Source: Hellea sp042093735
Lineage (GTDB): Bacteria; Pseudomonadota; Alphaproteobacteria; Caulobacterales; Maricaulaceae
Assembly: GCA_042093735.1 (NCBI GenBank)
Contig: JBELEM010000033.1
Span: 1 to 19,710, forward strand
Direction of reading: 5' to 3'
DNA length: 19,710 bases
Position 1 is the first letter of the stretch, and each line of letters begins with the position of its first letter. A model generated the notes under the pieces. It saw only the letters and a list, made by a program, of their open reading frames with translations. It was not told the origin of the DNA and ran no database searches. Position numbers and translations under genes: made by a program. Positions 7,226 through 14,536 of this stretch are shown here, piece by piece.

Positions 7226-8732
7226 ATATTTGAATATTGTTACTATCCTCTTATCAGTTTTGTCAGCTACATTTTTGATTTTAGGTGGGTTTCCAAAACT
7301 TATTTTTCAAATACCCGTTAATGAGGGGCCGCCAGTATTTCAGCATATATCGATTTCACCGGAGGCCTCGGCGGGCATGTTTTTTGCCGGTTTTTCCTTT
7401 ATAGCATTAATATTTTCAATTATTCTGAATATTCGAAAATTATTATTAAACAGCCAACGATTGGAGGGTTTGGATAAAGAAACTCAAATTCAATCTTTTA
7501 GAGCATTGTTAGTTGCGGTGGCTGAGGGAAATATAAAAACTGTAAGAAAGTATACAAAAAAGGTAGGAAGTGCTTCAGCATCTAAGGGCTTAACTTACTT
7601 TATAAATGCTAAATCGGCAGAGGCGTGTGGTGACGCTGAGGAAGCTATCGGTCACTATAAAGCTATGCTTTTGGACCGTGATTATTTAGCGATCGCACAA
7701 CGAGGTTTGGCAGAGCAATTTTTTTCTATCTCTGATTATCCAAAGGCAATTAAGCACGCTAAAGATGCAATTAATAAAAATAAGAAATCCTACTGGGCAT
7801 ATCACATAATATTCCAATCACATGTACTCGAGGCAGACTGGTCTAAAGCACTGGAAACATTGACTGAGGTAGAGTTAAGTAAACATTTTGACCATAAAGC
7901 AATTTATCGATATCGAGCAGCTTTGCTTTCAGCTGAAACAGTAAGGTTAAGTAAGTTAAATCAAGCGGGGAAGGCTCTTAATACTGCAGCTGAGAGCTTC
8001 AAATTTGCACCAAATTTTCCACCCGCAGTGGTTAATTATTCTTATTTGTTAATTGCAAGCGAAGAATTTAAAAAGGCTATTAATGTTATTAAAAAATCTT
8101 GGAGAAAAGACCCGCACCCAGTTTATGCAATTATTTATCGTAACCTTCTAGAAGCTGGGAAAATAAAAAACAAAGAAAAGTATTTTGATGACTTAATAAG
8201 AACTAACCCTAAGCACTATGAAACTCAGATGTTCAAGGTCGAACAACTTTTGCATTCAGGAAGTGGTAATAATGCACTCAAATTATTATCCCCCTATTTA
8301 TCAAATGGTGGTGATAATGAAAGGGTGTGTTTACTAGCAGCAAATGCTGAAGCATTAAAACAAAATAATTTAGGGGCTCTAGAGTGGTTGCAAAAAGCAA
8401 TTACTGCTCCGAAGGATCTTAATTGGTCTGACATTAACTCTGAAGGAGTTGCTTTTGATTATACAAAAGAAGAATGGGTGCGTCTTATAAACCTATTCGG
8501 AAAAAAAGCAGAACTTATGCATGCAAGGTATGAAAAAAGTAAAAAAACATTACTGCCGATTAAGGTAGTAAATTCAGAGATAGTAGTAGATAAGAAGCGA
8601 GTAATAAACGAAAAGCCTAGTACTCATAAAGGGCGGGGTCACCATCAAGAAGAAAAATTTGAAATATTAATTCCTGATGGATTGGCGCAGAGACTTGAAA
8701 GCTTACTCGAGCCATCAAAAAAACCTAAATAA
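7218..8732 (+). CDS. hemY: HemY-like TPR membrane protein
   Basis: A 504-residue inner-membrane protein of the HemY type found behind hemD in proteobacteria (not the protoporphyrinogen oxidase HemY of Bacillus). Two transmembrane segments (about 5-27 and 50-70) precede a soluble region of helical TPR-like repeats (about 90-420), with typical stretches such as FRALLVAVAEGN, ACGDAEEAIGHYKAML, LEADWSKALETL and SWRKDPHPVYA. The region after TAPKDLNW corresponds to the end of the conserved HemY domain but has no cysteines there. The C-terminal 80 residues are charged and variable. The ATG overlaps the hemD stop by eight bases with GAGG six bases upstream, so the two are coupled. Its exact role in haem synthesis is not established. 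No mitofilin-like gene lies between hemD and this gene. Confidence 0.82.
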   Translation: MIRYLNIVTILLSVLSATFLILGGFPKLIFQIPVNEGPPVFQHISISPEASAGMFFAGFSFIALIFSIILNIRKLLLNSQRLEGLDKETQIQSFRALLVAVAEGNIKTVRKYTKKVGSASASKGLTYFINAKSAEACGDAEEAIGHYKAMLLDRDYLAIAQRGLAEQFFSISDYPKAIKHAKDAINKNKKSYWAYHIIFQSHVLEADWSKALETLTEVELSKHFDHKAIYRYRAALLSAETVRLSKLNQAGKALNTAAESFKFAPNFPPAVVNYSYLLIASEEFKKAINVIKKSWRKDPHPVYAIIYRNLLEAGKIKNKEKYFDDLIRTNPKHYETQMFKVEQLLHSGSGNNALKLLSPYLSNGGDNERVCLLAANAEALKQNNLGALEWLQKAITAPKDLNWSDINSEGVAFDYTKEEWVRLINLFGKKAELMHARYEKSKKTLLPIKVVNSEIVVDKKRVINEKPSTHKGRGHHQEEKFEILIPDGLAQRLESLLEPSKKPK

Positions 8733-8748
8733 ACCGGATGGAGATATA

Positions 8749-10161
8749 ATGTCGGCGATATTAGTTAAACAGGAAGAAATTACAGCTAGTGAAAATGTAA
8801 TCCCAATATATGTGGTAAGGGATAACGAATGGCCTCAATTTAAATTATCTTTGTCAGAATCTCATATTAAGTTTTCTGAGTTTCAAAAATTTTCGGCAAA
8901 AAAAAATCAAAAGCTTTGCTTAACTAATTCTGATGGTGAGATTTTATCTGTAATATTTGGAGCAGGTTCAGTAGTTACCGATGATCTTGGGGCTATGCGT
9001 ACAGGAGGGCTGTCAGCTTCTCTTCCATCCGGTTTTTATAAATTTTCATTGCTACCTAAGGACTGGAAACAAGATTTAGCAATTGTTGGTTGGGGAGCTG
9101 GTGCTTATAAGTTTGAAGAATATTTACCTACCGAAACAATTTTTCCAACTCTGGTAATAAACCAATACGATAAATTTGAAGAAATAAAATCTACCGTAGA
9201 AGCCATCCATTTGTGTAGAAATTTAATCAATACCCCCGCTAATGATATGGGTCCTGACGCTCTTGGTGCAACTGTTCTGAAAATTGCTGAGTTTTATGGA
9301 GCAGCTATTCAAATAACCAAAGGTCAAGATTTAATTACAGATAAATACCCAATGATTCATGCTGTTGGAAGAGCTGCACATGAAGAACCTAGGTTAATAG
9401 AGTTTGAATGGGGTGAAACTTCCCACCCCCGCCTTGCCATAGTTGGTAAAGGTATCACATTTGATACAGGGGGCTTAAATATCAAAAGTGCTGCAGGTGC
9501 AAAAATAATGAAAAAAGATATGGGGGGAGCTGCTCATGCGCTAGCTCTTTCAAAAATGATTATGGCCAATAACCTTCCTGTAAGGTTGCATTGCCTAATT
9601 GCGATCGCAGAAAATTCAATTTCAGCTGGGGCTTATAGGCCGGGGGATATATTGACTTCCCGCTCAGGGCTAACAATCGAAATCGATAACACTGATGCTG
9701 AGGGAAGATTAGTTTTAGCTGATGCATTGACAAAAGCATCGGAATTGGAACCTAGTTTAATTATGGACTTTGCTACTTTAACAGGAGCTGCTCGCGTAGC
9801 ATTAGGACCAACTCTTCCGCCATTTTATTGTAATCGAGAGGCCCCAGTTTCATCGGTTCTAGAGCATTCAAAAAAACAAAAGGATCCGATGTGGCATATG
9901 CCACTCTGGCAACAGTACAATCAAATGTTGGACTCTCCAATTGCCGATATGAAAAATGCAGGTGGAGGTTTCGCTGGTTCAATTACTGCTGCTTTATTTC
10001 TTGAAAAGTTTGTTAATGCACAACCTTGGATGCATTTTGATGTCTATGGCTGGTGTCCGACATCATACCCTGGTCACCCAAAAGGCGGCGATATGTTTGC
10101 AGTTAGAAGTTTGTATCATTGGATAAAATCTGGTGGCTTAAATAGTAATTTATCAATTTAA
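8749..10161 (+). CDS. Leucyl aminopeptidase family protein (peptidase M17)
   Basis: A 470-residue M17 metallo-aminopeptidase that removes N-terminal residues from peptides in the cytoplasm. The two-metal site residues are all visible: K234 in VGKGITFDTGG, D239, D257 in KKDMGGAAHA, and D316/E318 in NTDAEGRL; catalytic K246 and R320 are also present. The start is placed at ATG 8749 because GGAG lies five bases before it; an open extension to 8677 overlaps the HemY-like gene and has no support. Only 16 bases separate it from the preceding gene, so it probably belongs to the hem transcript. In alphaproteobacteria this short M17 form is often followed by an NlpC/P60 gene, as it nearly is here. Confidence 0.93.
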   Translation: MSAILVKQEEITASENVIPIYVVRDNEWPQFKLSLSESHIKFSEFQKFSAKKNQKLCLTNSDGEILSVIFGAGSVVTDDLGAMRTGGLSASLPSGFYKFSLLPKDWKQDLAIVGWGAGAYKFEEYLPTETIFPTLVINQYDKFEEIKSTVEAIHLCRNLINTPANDMGPDALGATVLKIAEFYGAAIQITKGQDLITDKYPMIHAVGRAAHEEPRLIEFEWGETSHPRLAIVGKGITFDTGGLNIKSAAGAKIMKKDMGGAAHALALSKMIMANNLPVRLHCLIAIAENSISAGAYRPGDILTSRSGLTIEIDNTDAEGRLVLADALTKASELEPSLIMDFATLTGAARVALGPTLPPFYCNREAPVSSVLEHSKKQKDPMWHMPLWQQYNQMLDSPIADMKNAGGGFAGSITAALFLEKFVNAQPWMHFDVYGWCPTSYPGHPKGGDMFAVRSLYHWIKSGGLNSNLSI

Positions 10162-10294
10162 ATAAAGATTATTCAATACTCATGATGCTATATTAAATAT
10201 AAATTATCGCTAATTCTGTAATTTATTTATCATTTACCTGACAAAATATATAAGTATTTCTGTTGCTTATCAAAATCTTGAGTCTGTTATGACA

Positions 10295-10315
10295 ATTCTT
10301 TCTTGACCAAAGAAT
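10295..10315. promoter_or_regulatory. Operator-like inverted repeat upstream of the MarR gene
   Basis: Perfect 7-bp arms ATTCTTT (10295-10301) and AAAGAAT (10309-10315) flank a seven-base centre that contains TTGACC (10303-10308), a -35-like hexamer. Just outside, ACA and TTGT could extend the symmetry with a two-base offset. It lies about 60 bases before the start of the MarR-type regulator, a usual place for an autoregulatory operator. No convincing -10 was found at 17 bases. Confidence 0.42.
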
Positions 10316-10375
10316 CATTGTTGTGCGATTCATTAATGTGTGAGTGATTTGTTTTGAGGAAGAGAACATCAACAA

Positions 10376-10756
10376 ATGCAAAGTTCGGTACCTATATCTA
10401 AAGCAAAACGAAGTGATGCTTTAGCTATTTGGCATAGGGTTACTTTGGAAACAGTTTTGTCGAATGGACCAGACTTATCATCTCGTCAGCTTTCTGTGTT
10501 AATGACAATTTACTTAGATAATTCAAACCAAACAGTGAAATCTCTATCTGAAAAATTAAATGTTACTAAGGCAGTTATATCACGTGCATTAGATACTTTA
10601 ACTAAATATGGATTTGTTAAAAGGGCGCCAGACCCTAGAGATCGACGCTCTATAATTGTGATGCGAACATCTGGCGGTATATTATATCTTCAGCATTTTG
10701 CTGATATAATACAATCCGAAATAAAATCGAATAATTTCTCTTCAGCGGCTGCTTAG
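10376..10756 (+). CDS. MarR-family transcriptional regulator
   Basis: A 126-residue winged helix-turn-helix protein. Residues about 35-105 hold the DNA-binding domain: LSSRQLSVLMTIY, SLSEKLNVTKAVISRALDTL (recognition helix) and the wing APDPRDRRSIIV with the conserved D-x-R-D-x-R pattern. The terminal helices that form the MarR dimer interface are short, as in the alphaproteobacterial regulators found beside NlpC/P60 peptidases. The ATG has a weak GAGGAAGAG element about 12 bases upstream. Its TAG stop shares the final G with the GTG start of the next gene, so the two are translated together. A candidate operator lies at 10295-10315. The ligand is unknown. Confidence 0.88.
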   Translation: MQSSVPISKAKRSDALAIWHRVTLETVLSNGPDLSSRQLSVLMTIYLDNSNQTVKSLSEKLNVTKAVISRALDTLTKYGFVKRAPDPRDRRSIIVMRTSGGILYLQHFADIIQSEIKSNNFSSAAA

Positions 10757-11601
10757 TGCCGCTTAGAAAAAAAAATACTCCAGATTCGCGCGTTAATTTA
10801 ACATTTACTGATAATCAATCTTTTACCTTAAGTTCAGTTGTATCGCCGATCGCATCTTTATATAGCGAGCCTAAAGCATGTGTCTCAAAAGATACTGAAC
10901 TACTTTTTGGTCATAATTTTAAAGTCTATGAAATAAAAAAAGGCTTTGCATATGGTCAGGCTGCACCATTAAATGAAAACTCTCTATACCCGGGATATGT
11001 AGGCTTTATTCCGAAAAATGATTTAGCTACATTTACCACACAGGCAAATTACATTGTTACCGCTTTGAGGGCCCCTGTTTTCGATTTTGCTGATATAAAA
11101 AGTCCAATTAATAAGACTCTTTCTATGGGATCCCTTATTCATTCTAAATACACTTTAGATGATTTTATCAAAACTGAAAACGATGATTATATTCATCGTG
11201 CACATGTAATGAAAATATCTGATGCCCCAAAGGTTTCAGACTTTACAACTGTTGCTGAGAAGCATTTGGGACTACCTTATATTTGGGGGGGTATTAGTAC
11301 AGTTGGTCTTGATTGTTCAGGACTAGTTTTGTCCTCTTTGCGAGCAACTGGGTCTGATAGTCCAAGAGATACTGATATGATGGAAGAAAAATTGGGGTCA
11401 TTTTTGTCAATACAAAAAAATAATTATTCTAGGGGTGACCTAGTTTTTTGGAAAGGTCATGTAGGTATCATGGTCTCAAAAACTGATATCATTCATGCTA
11501 ACGCATATCATATGTCTGTTACAGTCGAGCCACTATCTGTGGTAATTGATAGAAGCTTGGAGCAGGGAGGAGGAGAAATTACCTCAGTAAAAAGGCTTTA
11601 A
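10756..11601 (+). CDS. NlpC/P60 family cell-wall peptidase
   Basis: A 281-residue cysteine peptidase of the NlpC/P60 type, which in characterised members cleaves peptidoglycan stem peptides. Residues about 22-155 form SH3-like domains (SSVVSPIASLYSEP, then YVGFIPKNDL). The catalytic domain (about 160-281) has the nucleophile C187 in GLDCSGLV, H235 in WKGHVGIM and a third polar residue within HANAYHM (247-252). YIWGG before the cysteine and SRGDLVFW before the histidine are typical. The start is a GTG overlapping the upstream stop (TAGTG). No signal peptide is visible, so how it reaches the periplasm is unclear, as in other alphaproteobacterial members. It ends six bases from the convergent cytochrome gene. 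Confidence 0.93.
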   Translation: MPLRKKNTPDSRVNLTFTDNQSFTLSSVVSPIASLYSEPKACVSKDTELLFGHNFKVYEIKKGFAYGQAAPLNENSLYPGYVGFIPKNDLATFTTQANYIVTALRAPVFDFADIKSPINKTLSMGSLIHSKYTLDDFIKTENDDYIHRAHVMKISDAPKVSDFTTVAEKHLGLPYIWGGISTVGLDCSGLVLSSLRATGSDSPRDTDMMEEKLGSFLSIQKNNYSRGDLVFWKGHVGIMVSKTDIIHANAYHMSVTVEPLSVVIDRSLEQGGGEITSVKRL

Positions 11602-11608
11602 AATGCCT
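11589..11608 (-). terminator. Weak terminator candidate for the cytochrome c gene
   Basis: On the minus strand, AGGC-attttaaa-GCCT is followed by TTTTT just after the cytochrome stop, lying within the last codons of the NlpC/P60 gene. The stem has only four base pairs, so this is tentative. Confidence 0.28.
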
Positions 11609-12228
11609 CATAACTGTGAATTTTTTTCTTTTATTTCTAGGCTTAGGCCTTGTGAAACTGTATCTGCCTCAGAAGAAGTTTCACTTTCAGCAAGTTTAGG
11701 TGCTGGTTTTGAAAGCGGAGATGCAGAAGCTTGACGCAGTAATTCAATTACAGCTGCTCTATCTGTTTCTTTCTTTAATCCAACGAAATTCATATTAGTT
11801 CCTGAAATATATTTTGTAGGCTTTGCTAAAAAACCGTCCAATTCTTCATATGTCCAAGTTTTTCCTGAGGTGACTAGTGCATTTGAATACTTAAATCCAT
11901 CTTTTACACCTGCAGTTGAACCTACTACGTTCCAAAGGTTAGGTCCTGTCCCATGAGCGCCATCAATATCGGCATTGTGACATGAAGTACATTTTTTGAA
12001 AACCTTCAACCCACGTGTTGAGTCCATAGCGTCTACCCATGCTAACTGTGGGAAGGGAAGTGGTTCAGCATCATCTTTTGAAGCTACTTCAAGAGGTCCT
12101 ACTCTGTACGCCGGTGTACTTGGCATCTCTGAATGAATAAATATGTGTGGTGCTGTTCTTAGAACCATTACTCCAAGTGCTGTAGCTAATACAGCACCGG
12201 CTAACTTATTAAATCCGAGTTCATCCAT
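11608..12228 (-). CDS. cycM: Membrane-anchored class I cytochrome c (CycM-type)
   Basis: A 206-residue cytochrome with an N-terminal membrane anchor (about residues 8-30, preceded by MDELGFNKLAG, which resembles the CycM opening) and a periplasmic class I haem domain. The haem is attached through C80-T-S-C83-H84, and M146 in TNMNFVGL is the expected sixth ligand; TGPNLWNVVG and FKYSNAL are family blocks. CycM-type proteins carry electrons from the bc1 complex to an aa3 oxidase in alphaproteobacteria. The last 40 residues are a charged, low-complexity tail. AAGGA lies seven bases upstream of the ATG. It is divergent from pheA. The anchor is probably uncleaved; the specific electron partner is inferred. 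Confidence 0.87.
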   Translation of the reverse strand: MDELGFNKLAGAVLATALGVMVLRTAPHIFIHSEMPSTPAYRVGPLEVASKDDAEPLPFPQLAWVDAMDSTRGLKVFKKCTSCHNADIDGAHGTGPNLWNVVGSTAGVKDGFKYSNALVTSGKTWTYEELDGFLAKPTKYISGTNMNFVGLKKETDRAAVIELLRQASASPLSKPAPKLAESETSSEADTVSQGLSLEIKEKNSQL

Positions 12229-12245
12229 GACTTAGTCCTTGGTTA

Positions 12246-12261
12246 GTTTCAAAGATGAAAC
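12246..12261 (-). repeat. Hairpin in the cytochrome c leader
   Basis: Perfect 6-bp arms GTTTCA and TGAAAC enclose the four-base loop AAGA (plus-strand reading). On the minus strand the hairpin lies 17 bases upstream of the cytochrome ATG, directly before its ribosome-binding site. It could influence mRNA stability or initiation, or be a protein-binding site; nothing decides between these. Confidence 0.35.
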
Positions 12262-12286
12262 AATTACGTGCAAATATTAGAAGTCT

Positions 12287-12292
12287 ATTATA
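12287..12292 (-). promoter_or_regulatory. Candidate -10 element of the cytochrome c gene
   Basis: A perfect TATAAT on the minus strand about 58 bases before the cytochrome ATG, in the divergent intergenic region. The -35 region 15-18 bases upstream is poor (nearest TTTGCT). Confidence 0.35.
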
Positions 12293-12324
12293 AGTATTAA
12301 CTTCAAAAGCAAACCGAAAATAGC

Positions 12325-12353
12325 TTGCGGCCAAGCGTCGCAAAGGCTTTAAG
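12325..12353 (+). promoter_or_regulatory. Candidate pheA promoter with GC-rich hairpin
   Basis: TTGCGG (12325-12330) and TTTAAG (12348-12353) are separated by exactly 17 bases and would start transcription near 12360. The same stretch contains the arms TTGCG (12325-12329) and CGCAA (12339-12343), extendable by AGC/GCT with a two-base bulge, a notably GC-rich patch in an AT-rich gap. A short frame upstream has no phenylalanine codons, so a classical pheA attenuator is not indicated. Confidence 0.33.
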
Positions 12354-12383
12354 AGATTAACGATCTAGGAGAGTTTCACAATA

Positions 12384-13223
12384 ATGTCAGATATCATAGT
12401 TTATCAAGGAGAGCCCGGAGCTTTTTCACACTTAGCTTGCCAGGTGGGTTACCCAGACCTTACTCCAAGCCCGTGCGCAAGCTTTGCCTCAGCTTTCGAT
12501 TCTGTTAGATCCGGAGACGCGAAGCTTGCCATGATACCTGTGGAAAATACAGTGGCAGGAAGAGTCTCGGACATATATCACTTACTACCTGAGGGCGGCT
12601 TATACATTATTGGAGAGCTATACTTACCTGTGCATCATCAATTATTGGGTATTTCTGGAGCAACAATTGAAACTATTAAGACGGCGCGGTCACATCCTAT
12701 GGCATTAGGGCAAGTTCGAAAAAATTTAGCTAAAATGAATATTTTACCATTAGCAGATATTGATACAGCAGGAGCGGCGCGTGCTGTTGCTCAATTGAAA
12801 GATAAATCTATATCCGCCATTGCGTCATCGCTTGCCGCAAGTATCTATGGTTTAGACATCATAGAAAAAGATATTCAGGATGAGAGCCATAATACAACAC
12901 GGTTCTTAATATTAGCTAGCGAGCCTTTAAAGACAGATGTAGCTGGTGGACCTTGGGTAACAAGTTTTGTTTTCAAGGTTCGTTCCGTTCCTTCAGCGCT
13001 CTATAAGGCTTTGGGTGGTTTTGCTACTAATAATGTTAATATAACAAAGCTTGAAAGCTATATGGTTGGAGGCTCTTTTCAAGCTGCTCAATTTTATGTT
13101 GATGTTGAGGGTCACCCTGAAGAAAAAGGAATGGCTCATGCTCTTGAGGAACTTAGTTTTTATACTGAGTCGATTAAAATATTGGGTACTTATATTGCGC
13201 ATGAAACACGCATGAAATCATGA
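12384..13223 (+). CDS. pheA: Prephenate dehydratase
   Basis: A monofunctional 279-residue prephenate dehydratase that makes phenylpyruvate for phenylalanine synthesis in the cytoplasm. The catalytic domain (about 4-180) opens with VYQGEPGAFSH, contains IPVENTVAGRV and ends in the catalytic NTTRFLIL with T172-R173-F174. The C-terminal ACT domain (about 192-275) has PSALYKALGGFATNNVNITKLESY (read as PSALYKALGGFA and NNVNITKLESY), where the E-S-R-P motif of many relatives is ESYM, as I recall for alphaproteobacterial members; it should bind phenylalanine for feedback inhibition. There is no chorismate mutase domain. AGGAGAG lies about 11 bases before the ATG. It is divergent from the cytochrome c gene and converges with nudC. 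Confidence 0.95.
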   Translation: MSDIIVYQGEPGAFSHLACQVGYPDLTPSPCASFASAFDSVRSGDAKLAMIPVENTVAGRVSDIYHLLPEGGLYIIGELYLPVHHQLLGISGATIETIKTARSHPMALGQVRKNLAKMNILPLADIDTAGAARAVAQLKDKSISAIASSLAASIYGLDIIEKDIQDESHNTTRFLILASEPLKTDVAGGPWVTSFVFKVRSVPSALYKALGGFATNNVNITKLESYMVGGSFQAAQFYVDVEGHPEEKGMAHALEELSFYTESIKILGTYIAHETRMKS

Positions 13224-13243
13224 TAATCTTGTTTTGCGATTAT
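13223..13243. repeat. Small hairpin between pheA and nudC
   Basis: Arms ATAATC (13223-13228) and GATTAT (13238-13243) pair perfectly around a nine-base loop between the two convergent genes. No T-run follows on either strand, so it is at best a weak bidirectional terminator. Confidence 0.22.
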
Positions 13244-13285
13244 GTCACATCACTGTTTATATTTTAATTGCTCAGAAATCTCATC

Positions 13286-14191
13286 TTAACTTTCAATCCA
13301 ATTCCTTAATAAGTGATGAGCTATAGTAAATTTGGGTAGTTTAAGAAAATGATCGCCTGAGTTGTTGTAAACAGCTTTAACTTGATCTTTTGTAAACCAT
13401 TTGGCTTCTTCAATTTCATCTGTATTAATATTTAGGTCTTCATTGTCCGCTTCACAAACCATGCCAATCATGAGCTGTGAAGGCCACGGCCAAGGTTGAC
13501 TAAATACATACTGTGCGTTTTTTATTTTGATTCCTACTTCCTCATAAGTTTCCCTTTTTACAGCTTCCTCAATTGTTTCACCCGGTGATATAAAACCTGC
13601 TAGAGCTGACATCGCGCCTTCTGGCCAACCCTTGCCTCTTCCAAGTAAAACTTTATTGTTTGATATTATAAGCATAATTACCACTGGATTAACTCGAGGG
13701 AAGTGCTCTGAATTACATGAATTGCATTCACGTTTGATACCCCCACTGCTGGGTTGTGTTATCTGTCCGCATTTCGAACAAAATCTATTATTTAAGTGCC
13801 AGTCCAAAAGAGATTTTGCTCGGCCTGCAATTGACATTTCCTGAGGAGTTAAAAACCTGGATGCCTTTCTTAAGTCTTCAAAGATTAAATCTTCTTTTAT
13901 TTCATCGGGTTCTACTAAAGATGCTGAAAATAAAGGTATGTTGTTACTAAGACCAAGAAAAATTGGCCCTGGGTCATTTATTTTTTTACCTATGAGCTTT
14001 GATGGATGTACAAGACTTAAGTTCCTATTACCATTAATAGCAATAGATCCTTTATAAAGGCATAAGCATTTAGCATTACCTTGCTTTATAAAAATGTCTA
14101 ATTGTTCAGTTGCGCGCTGTGTTTCTGCATGATCCAATTCATCTCCAGAAAACGGCATAATGAATTTTTTGCGTTTAGTATAAGGTTTCAT
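13286..14191 (-). CDS. nudC: NAD(+)/NADH diphosphatase NudC
   Basis: A Nudix hydrolase of the NudC type, which cleaves NADH or NAD to NMN(H) and AMP and can remove NAD caps from RNA. The 301 residues contain a divergent N-terminal domain, a zinc ribbon with C138, C141, C156 and C159, and the Nudix box from G199 to I221 (GX5EX7REUXEEXGU, with R213-E214 and E217-E218). The NudC-specific SQPWPWPSQLM follows at 231-241, which separates it from other Nudix proteins. Two starts are possible; the first ATG is used because an alphaproteobacterial-type FSGDELDHAE block follows closely, with only a weak A-rich Shine-Dalgarno region. It stands alone, convergent with pheA. Confidence 0.94.
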   Translation of the reverse strand: MKPYTKRKKFIMPFSGDELDHAETQRATEQLDIFIKQGNAKCLCLYKGSIAINGNRNLSLVHPSKLIGKKINDPGPIFLGLSNNIPLFSASLVEPDEIKEDLIFEDLRKASRFLTPQEMSIAGRAKSLLDWHLNNRFCSKCGQITQPSSGGIKRECNSCNSEHFPRVNPVVIMLIISNNKVLLGRGKGWPEGAMSALAGFISPGETIEEAVKRETYEEVGIKIKNAQYVFSQPWPWPSQLMIGMVCEADNEDLNINTDEIEEAKWFTKDQVKAVYNNSGDHFLKLPKFTIAHHLLRNWIES

Positions 14192-14333
14192 AGTTTTTTC
14201 TTAAGTTTACTTCTAATTTTTAACTAATTGATTAATTCCAGTAGTTATTAAAGCTATGCATGTTTTAATTAAACTAAATAGTTTATTTTTTAGCCTCTTG
14301 CGTGCGAGTGATAATTTACGTAACTAGGCTTCC

Positions 14334-14427
14334 GGAAGGTTATCTTGGACAACATTCTTGTTAACCCGGTCAGGTCGGGAACGAAGCAGCCGAATATAAG
14401 TCCTTGTTGGGTCAGGCATAGCCTTCC
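14334..14427 (+). ncRNA. ffs: SRP RNA (4.5S, small bacterial type)
   Basis: The core GGTCAGGTC-GGGAAC-GAAGCAGCC (14368-14391) is the universally conserved Ffh-binding tip and GGAA tetraloop of the signal recognition particle RNA. Compared with the common form, the pair closing the tetraloop is swapped from C-G to G-C on both sides, a compensatory change that supports a real structure. The ends GGAAGGTTA (14334-14342) and TAGCCTTCC (14419-14427) pair over nine positions with one G-U, defining an RNA of about 94 bases. TTGCGT (14298-14303) lies 17 bases before TAACTA (14321-14326), a weak promoter candidate with a GC-rich stretch before the start. The RNA guides ribosomes making membrane proteins to FtsY. 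Confidence 0.93.
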
Positions 14428-14455
14428 ACTTATTTAGTATATGGCACAGAAGATT

Positions 14456-14497
14456 GGTTACAGTGAAAAGGTTACTCACTGATTTAATATAATCAGT
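14456..14497 (+). repeat. Direct repeat and palindrome between ffs and mobA
   Basis: GGTTAC occurs at 14456-14461 and again at 14470-14475, followed by the perfect 7-bp inverted repeat ACTGATT (14478-14484) and AATCAGT (14491-14497) around the loop TAATAT. The downstream bases are AT-rich but not a T-run, so this is either a weak ffs terminator or an operator for mobA, whose ATG is 40 bases further on. Confidence 0.35.
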
Positions 14498-14536
14498 TAT
14501 TATATTATAAAAGTCTATTATTTACTGTAAGGCACT

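Noticed and set aside
8677..8748. 24-codon N-terminal extension of the M17 aminopeptidase
   Set aside because: It overlaps the HemY-like gene, and the ATG at 8749 has a well-spaced GGAG.
10189..10201. TATATT-A-AATATA palindrome after the aminopeptidase gene
   Set aside because: A pure AT palindrome of this size is expected by chance in such AT-rich spacer.
12255..12293. Possible pheA leader peptide (12 codons)
   Set aside because: It has no phenylalanine codons and lies upstream of the promoter candidate.
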